Assembly (NCBI GenBank): GCA_973895155.1
Contig: OZ316893.1
Location: 27,466,001-27,530,000, forward strand
Reading direction: 5' to 3'
Source of the DNA: Marsupella aquatica
Taxonomy: Eukaryota > Marchantiophyta
Length of the DNA: 64,000 bases
Shown: positions 58,168-64,000 of the stretch, one piece after another
Layout: each line of letters begins with the position of its first letter
Numbering within the stretch: the stretch's first letter is position 1
Notes under the pieces: generated by a model
The model's input: only the letters and a program-made list of their open reading frames with translations
Told to the model about the DNA's origin: nothing
Databases searched by the model: none
Position numbers and translations under genes: made by a program

Positions 58168-61100
58168 AGATGGCAGTCAAGAAAGATGGACGATAATTTA
58201 GTCTAGAATTCAATCTGCACGCAAGGGCAAGGGTAATGATCGTTCACAAGACCGGACAGTCTAGGAGAGGAAGTAGTATGAAGTAGTTTTTATCTCTTCA
58301 TGAATTCATGCGGAAAGCATGCATGTCACTTTGCTGAGAGCTCTGATCACTTGCTTTGAGTAGAGATTGAAGAAGATCAGAGGAGCAGTGAGTGCCTTCC
58401 TGTCTATATGTCGGTGCGCATAGTCCCTGGAGGAGCAAGGGGCACACCCATCCTTGCAGGCAAGGCGGCATATTAATAAGAAATTAAATACTTCTTTTGA
58501 GACCTTCAGTCTTGACGGGTATGCAGTGGACAGAAGTCGGTGGTTGGTTCAGTAGAAAACTTTACTAGTGCGAATGACTGACTATCTGGAAAAGAAAATC
58601 TGGCTTGCACACTCCCGAATGAGGAATTGGAAAGCAATCATGTTTACAGAGACTTGAGACCGGTCGGATGAATGAGTCCAAATAAGAGAGCTGCAAGAGC
58701 AACCCCGCGGCCGGACTGGCCCATTCTGCTTCGAGAAGGAAAGGTTGGGATTTCCTTCTAGAACATTGAATCAGAGATTTAAGTACGCCTTGGCTTCTGT
58801 ATAAAGCGGCCTGTCCCTGTCATGCTGCAGATTTCCTCATCCTGCAAGTCCGGAGCTCGGATTTCTTGCCATGTCTCCAAGCTATTTGAATTCTCCAACC
58901 TGCCACTCAATGCTTCCCGCATCCCTGTGCAGCATATGCAAGCTTAAAATAGGAATTGATTGAGTTAAAGTTCAGGCTACAATTTAAGTCTACAAGAGAA
59001 ATCCTTCATCCATGAGGACAAATGCTAGCAACCCAAGGTAATTGCCATGTGAGGACACAAATGGCAGAAAAAATCTGTGAGACCACCTGAACCTAGATTC
59101 TTTGAGTAACAAGCTGAAACTCCGATCAGTTGTGCGAATCAACATCAGACTGTACTACAAAACGTCTCGAGTGGTCTCAAGCGGAGCATCTTTTGTGCAA
59201 CACGAGCGTGAGGAAATGATCCACCTGGAAGAAGTGTTTCTCAGCATAGCAACGCACAAGATAGTATAGCATCTCTTAGGGACGAAAAGCAAAGTGAAAC
59301 GTCTGTCTCGGCAAGAGGTGATTAAGGACAGTGTTCCATGTGCAACTCAAAGCTCCATTTGCAACTCAAAGCGCCACCTTTGACTGATAAACCCCAAAAA
59401 CTGATTCACGAGTGAAGGTAAAAGAAAAGAAAAGACCTATCGCCCGTGGTGAAGGAAGTGGGCCACTGATTGGTGAGAGGACGCAGTGGAAATAACACCA
59501 GTTTCCTGTGATTACGAACCAGCTCCAGCAAAGCTCGCTATGAGTAAAGTACCCATGATGAACCCGTCACAAAAGCATTTTGACTCCAGCTCCACCAGGC
59601 ATTGCTCTGTCAAGACTCGGAGCAATTACCTGCACTGACAGATACCAATTATCTTTCCAAACATGAGTGTGACCCGGTGGGACAAGATCCCAAAGGCAGG
59701 AGACCGAATAAAGAGGAGAAAACACGAGAAAACACACTGGCAGGTTGTTCACTAAGAAACTCGGTTTCCCATTTTTTAAATGAACATTGTGCTGTGGCAG
59801 CGGCAATGCTTCCTTTGCATGGGCGATTAAAAATCTGCACAGCGTATCGAGTTATGTCAGTCTCAACTCTCTGTCTTCAACCAGGTCTTACTGGTCAGGG
59901 GTGACGTCCCAATCATGAAACCTCAGGTTCAATTCCTGCGCAGAGAGTTCTACACTAGATTTCTGCTCCGGCATCTTATTGGGTTTTGTGCCAAATCGAT
60001 TTGGGCTTATAAAATATGTTATGCGCTACAGGCACTTGGGAGTTGTACAACAAACAATGTAAACCAAGGGTTGTCCCTACCTTGTAAACTAGTTGCAGAG
60101 CTTGTTCAAAGGCAGTCTCACCGTTACAAAGAATTAGTCCCAAGATTGATTCGAATCACAACCTTCAGGTCATCATGGGTGGAGGAAGATTGAAAGTGCA
60201 GAAGGGGCAACTCTAACAGAACTGTCATGCGTTTGTGGGGTGGAGGAGAAAGATGGAAAGAAAAAAGGGAAAAACTAACACCTATTTGACACTCCATGCT
60301 CTCCTCCTCTCCAATAACATCACTTTTGTAATAATAAAAAATCAACAATAACTTTTTTGCATACTTACCCAATCAAAACGAAACAATCTTACAACCACAC
60401 ACATGATTGCAGAGATAAAGCACTTGGAATGGCAGCAATCACACAGTCTCAATGACAACCTACTTAGTTGAAAGGACAATTGACTTCCACTATCACGGGT
60501 CTCGGTAATTGCACATCAAAATATGACATTTACGATGTATGACACCCTTACATACCGTGATAACCCTAGTTTTTTTCTTTCAATCAGTGAATGCAGCCAC
60601 ATTTTGATGTGTGATTACCAACAGGGCACTATCACAACACAAGTACACTGACAACTTGATCACAAGGATATCAGAGTCACAACCATTGGACTCAAAAGTT
60701 TACTTTCAGGGTCTCAATGACTTTGTTGTGTCAAAGACACACCCTTGCATCAATGTAGCTAAGCTTCTGAACAGTTTATGTCTAACATAGACATTTTTTA
60801 CATTGACAAGATGGCCTCATGTACAATCATGTCACACATTGAACTAGTTTAGACTATGAATAATAATGAGCTGTAAGTCTGGTACAAAGAACCTTTCCCA
60901 TGCATACGTGTAGAGTAGGTTATCTTGTGTTCGTGCTAGTCTTATTTATTGATACTGTACTATACTCGAGCTTTACTGCCATGGCATTCAATGATTGAAA
61001 TATGAACATTACTGTACTCAGCTGAGCTGCTCAGCACATTCCCAAAGGCTGGTTGATTCGGCCAAAGTGCAGCCACGCCTCGTCACTTCTCCCTCGCTAT

Positions 61101-62960
61101 ATCCAGTCTACAAGACAGTACTTCACCCTTCCCAATTTTGTTACAGTCCAGTCTATGTTGTAGGCCCAATTTGTTCCAAATGGATGCCATGGATATAATT
61201 ATCGGGTCAAGTTCATTTCCTGCCTAGGATATTCGAATAAGGCCATGGCGTTGTGTTAGGGGGAAAATGGTAGTTATACAGAAAGTTTCTCTTTGTAATT
61301 TTATGGAGAAGGGGAATTATGAGACTGCTCTGTCATTTACCAGAAATGATTATAAAATATAATTGTCCTAGGCTTTTAAGTGTATTTTTGATGCCAGTTC
61401 ATTATGGACAGTAAACGACAATGTTCCGTGACCAGGAGTTACCATATACTTTCTCCTTGCCCTGGGCACAAATTGAGTTTTTGTCTCCCAGCTTAAGCCG
61501 CATGATAGGAGACTACGAGTGCTATTTTTTCAATCAAAAAGGAGACTACGAGTGCTATTTCACTTCTTTCTCTTGCTTTTTTTTTTCCTTTTTTTTTCTT
61601 TTTCACTATTAAGTGCTATTTCACTTTATTGAAAACACTGTATACTGTTTTGTGATCCTTGACTCTCTCCCCTCTCGTGGTGATGCCACTTGTTTCCTCT
61701 TTGGGTCCTGTGTGTGTTTGCTTCAAGAATCCTACTCAAGAGCAAGACTCCAACTTGGAGCAAAATCCTCTAGATTCGTTCTCGAATCCAGAAGTATCAT
61801 GTTTACTACTTGAACCGTTCCTGTCTATTCTGGAGACTATTCTCAATTTCATCCATCCAACTTTGGGAGCCTTTTAAATGTAGGCTCCACAACCGTTGAC
61901 CGGGAGGAACGGTCCCACAGCAATGAATGAAGTGTGGGATTGTAGAGGGTAAAGATAAACGACCACTTTAATGTATCCTTTCCGGCTTTCCCGCTATCGT
62001 CGTGCGCAAAGTAAATCTCGGTGATCTCATGGATTTCACATGAACTCAAAGGGGGAGCTAATTTAAAAAATATATTATTCATTGTATTTATAAAGTTAGA
62101 GTAGGGGTCTACACTGTAGGTTTCTAAAGTGAAATCTCAAAAAAATAACTCTATTACCCAACATGTGAAAAGAAAACTCATTGAAGTTGGGGTCTAGAGT
62201 GAAATATTAAAAAGATAACTTTATTGCCTAGCATGGGAAAAGGAAGACTCATCAGTATGATATATGTCAGATGATCATACATTATTTCTATCATGGTTTC
62301 TATTTACAATCAAGAAATGTACAATTAGGCTCATGTACCCTAAGGGTGACTAGGTTAACACTTGCACTATAAAAAAAGGTGTTTTTATTCCAAATTATAG
62401 TCCAATGCTATAATAGTTGCCTTTTCTCCAAAACAAAGAAGTAAAGACTGATTAATCAATGCTTTATGTCATAATAATTAGACTATCCCCACAATCTCGA
62501 GTGGAAAAGTTTTTACACCTAAAATTTTGTTCCAAGGATTCCGAGTAAAATTTTGTCTCAAGGACTCTACTTTCCAATAATTAATTCTGTTCTGCGGGAA
62601 CCATTGCGGTAACCATTGCGTAACCGATCGTCTGTAAGGTAATTTAATTCTTTGCGCGAACCTGTTCGTCTCTACCATAAATCGTCTCACAGCAAATTGA
62701 CGGGAATATCCGTGGTTTTAGTCTTCCTGTCATTCCGGAAGTTGGTTGCTGATGGGGAGGGCAAAGTTCGGTACGACTACCTGAGTTTTTTCTAGTGGCA
62801 AAAATTGGCCAAATCACACCTCCGCAAAAATCTTTCGCCACTTTTAGCAAACATTCGCTACTAGTTTTCTGTGTCATTAGCCAATGTTCCACCTAATCAC
62901 AGGCCCCTTTAACCAGAATCTAACTGTCAGCCTTGCCTTAAATCTAGGGAAATCTCACGT
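58168..62960. other. Intergenic, small duplications only
   Basis: A weak inverted copy of the dispersed repeat lies near 59685-59740. GGAGACTACGAGTGCTATTT is duplicated at about 61508-61562. A unit of about 80 bp (AGTGAAAT, AAATAACT, TATTRCC, GTGAAAAG) is duplicated at about 62100-62245. No domain-bearing open frame is present on either strand. The first few hundred bases should be the 3' UTR of the SDR gene. Confidence 0.45.
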
Positions 62961-64000
62961 TCCGAGATATAATTGAATAATGAATCTTTTGAGTATCACA
63001 CACACATTCGCCACTGTGGCGAAAAAGTAAAATCCTTAAAAAATACGCTGACGACTACGTCATCGTTTTTGCCATTCATTCGATTTGCTACAGAGCTCTC
63101 CGTCTCTCTATGTCGCTCGCCGTCTTCTTCTCGCTCGCTCGCTCATCTTCGTTCGTGATTTCGTGGAGGACGCTGAACAAGGTTTGTTCTCTTGGTGCGC
63201 ATGTCGCGGTTCTCTGTCTATTTTGATCCGCTGGTCTAGTCTAATTCTCTCTCTCTCTCTCGGAGCTTCTTCGTGATTGATCGTCAATTTGATTCTATAT
63301 ACTTTTATGTGTTTCTGTTCGGGCTCTCTGGCTGCTTCCTCTCCATGCTAGAGTCCGAGATTGCCCTGTTTCGTCCTCGTTTCCGCTCTTTTCGCCTCTC
63401 CCCTGTGTGGCATTTTTCTATTCTTCCGGCTCGTGACTTCCTCAGCACTCGCGCTTTCTCCTTTGTGCACAATTTCTGCGGTTTCCTGTTTTGCCGGCTC
63501 GTGACCCTCCTACAACTTGCTGCTACAGTTTAGGACTTTTCTCTCCTATTGCTCTAGTTCGTTGTAGTACTTGCGGTGTTCCTATGGTCCTGTAGTCTGA
63601 GGGTCTCTGCGGAATTCTGCGTATCCTGTTTTTCTTGTGGAAAGCGTCTCCATCATCTCAACATTGCGGTGACAATAATATATCTGCTTTTCTTCCTCTG
63701 ATTGTGGGCTGGGAGTTTGGGAACTTCTTCTGTCGTTATCCGTGAATAGTAGATTGCCGACACTTCGGTTGGGGAACGAGGGGCGGAGGCAGAGTCTGCA
63801 TACGTGCCCGGAGACTCTTCAGTCGTCGGCGTCGTCCCTCTTCTTCCCGTTCTCTGCCTTGCCTACTGTTCCGTGTCCTGCGTCGTCTCCTTTCCCTGAT
63901 TCCCTCAGTTCTCGTTGCGTAATTGGCTCACGTTGTCTCATTCACGACCTCCCATTCTTTAGTGCTTCTCTGGAATCATTCCGTTCTCTCCTCGTCGAAA
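62961..64000 (+). promoter_or_regulatory. Probable promoter and 5' leader of a gene continuing beyond the window
   Basis: Base composition changes to CT-rich sequence (CGCTCGCTCGCTC, CTCTCTCTCTCTC) typical of plant 5' leaders. AACAAG|GTTTGTTC near 63180 could be a leader-intron donor. No conserved coding frame is visible before the window ends, so strand and gene identity are inferred only. Confidence 0.35.

Noticed and set aside
59885-59950. tRNA-like B-box (GGTTCAATTCC) near the end of a dispersed repeat
   Set aside because: No A-box at the right distance and no cloverleaf could be drawn; at most a SINE scrap.

Overview
The window looks like nuclear DNA of a land plant: spliced genes with GT-AG introns, an ABA/WDS (ASR) protein, a plant cysteine oxidase, LRR receptor-kinase relics and Copia retroelements. 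Gene density is low (four apparently intact host genes in 64 kb). The species cannot be named from sequence alone. A non-seed plant is a guess, not a result.

Layout, left to right. 1-1.6 kb: decayed LRR receptor kinase. 8.7-10.0 kb: ASR gene with a long repeat-rich N-terminus. 14.4-15.7 kb (minus): a small two-exon gene resembling a plant-type mitochondrial complex I subunit. 18.1-18.95 kb: second LRR-kinase relic. 19.7-26.8 kb (minus): F-box/kelch pseudogene split by a 5,959-bp Copia element (260-bp LTRs, TSD AACTC), which is itself split by a 297-bp MITE with an 8-bp TSD. The Copia carries an antisense ORF with an RNase-H1-type hybrid-binding domain. 28.9-29.3 kb and 53.9-54.2 kb: two solo LTRs of one family, each with a perfect 5-bp TSD. 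46.7-47.5 kb: plant cysteine oxidase in one uninterrupted ORF. 54.9-58.2 kb: seven-exon NAD(P)-binding Rossmann (atypical SDR) gene. The right edge looks like the 5' part of a gene that continues outside.

The main discovery is a 12,958-bp DNA transposon at 30,286-43,243. It has 26-bp terminal inverted repeats (24/26 identical) and interrupts a diverged repeat whose uninterrupted relative lies 2 kb to the left (about 27.93-28.22 kb), so both ends can be read against a natural empty site. Rightward it carries a degenerate DDE-type (DUF7869-like) transposase preceded by beta-barrel-like tandem repeats. Leftward, tightly packed, it carries a ParB-like protein, a beta-class DNA-methyltransferase-like protein and an FCP1-like (HAD) phosphatase. 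About 17 copies of the palindrome CTCGAGANNNTCTCGAG lie in its introns, gene junctions and divergent promoter region, and I see no such array outside it. The transposase has two in-frame stops and frame breaks; the ParB-like and phosphatase genes are intact. My reading is that this is one decayed copy of a large cargo-bearing plant transposon with its own putative DNA-marking and palindrome-recognition system; I cannot name a described family with this gene set.

A second, unrelated palindrome cluster (GGACGCTT-4-AAGCGTCC) sits at 49.3-50.0 kb with no gene attached.
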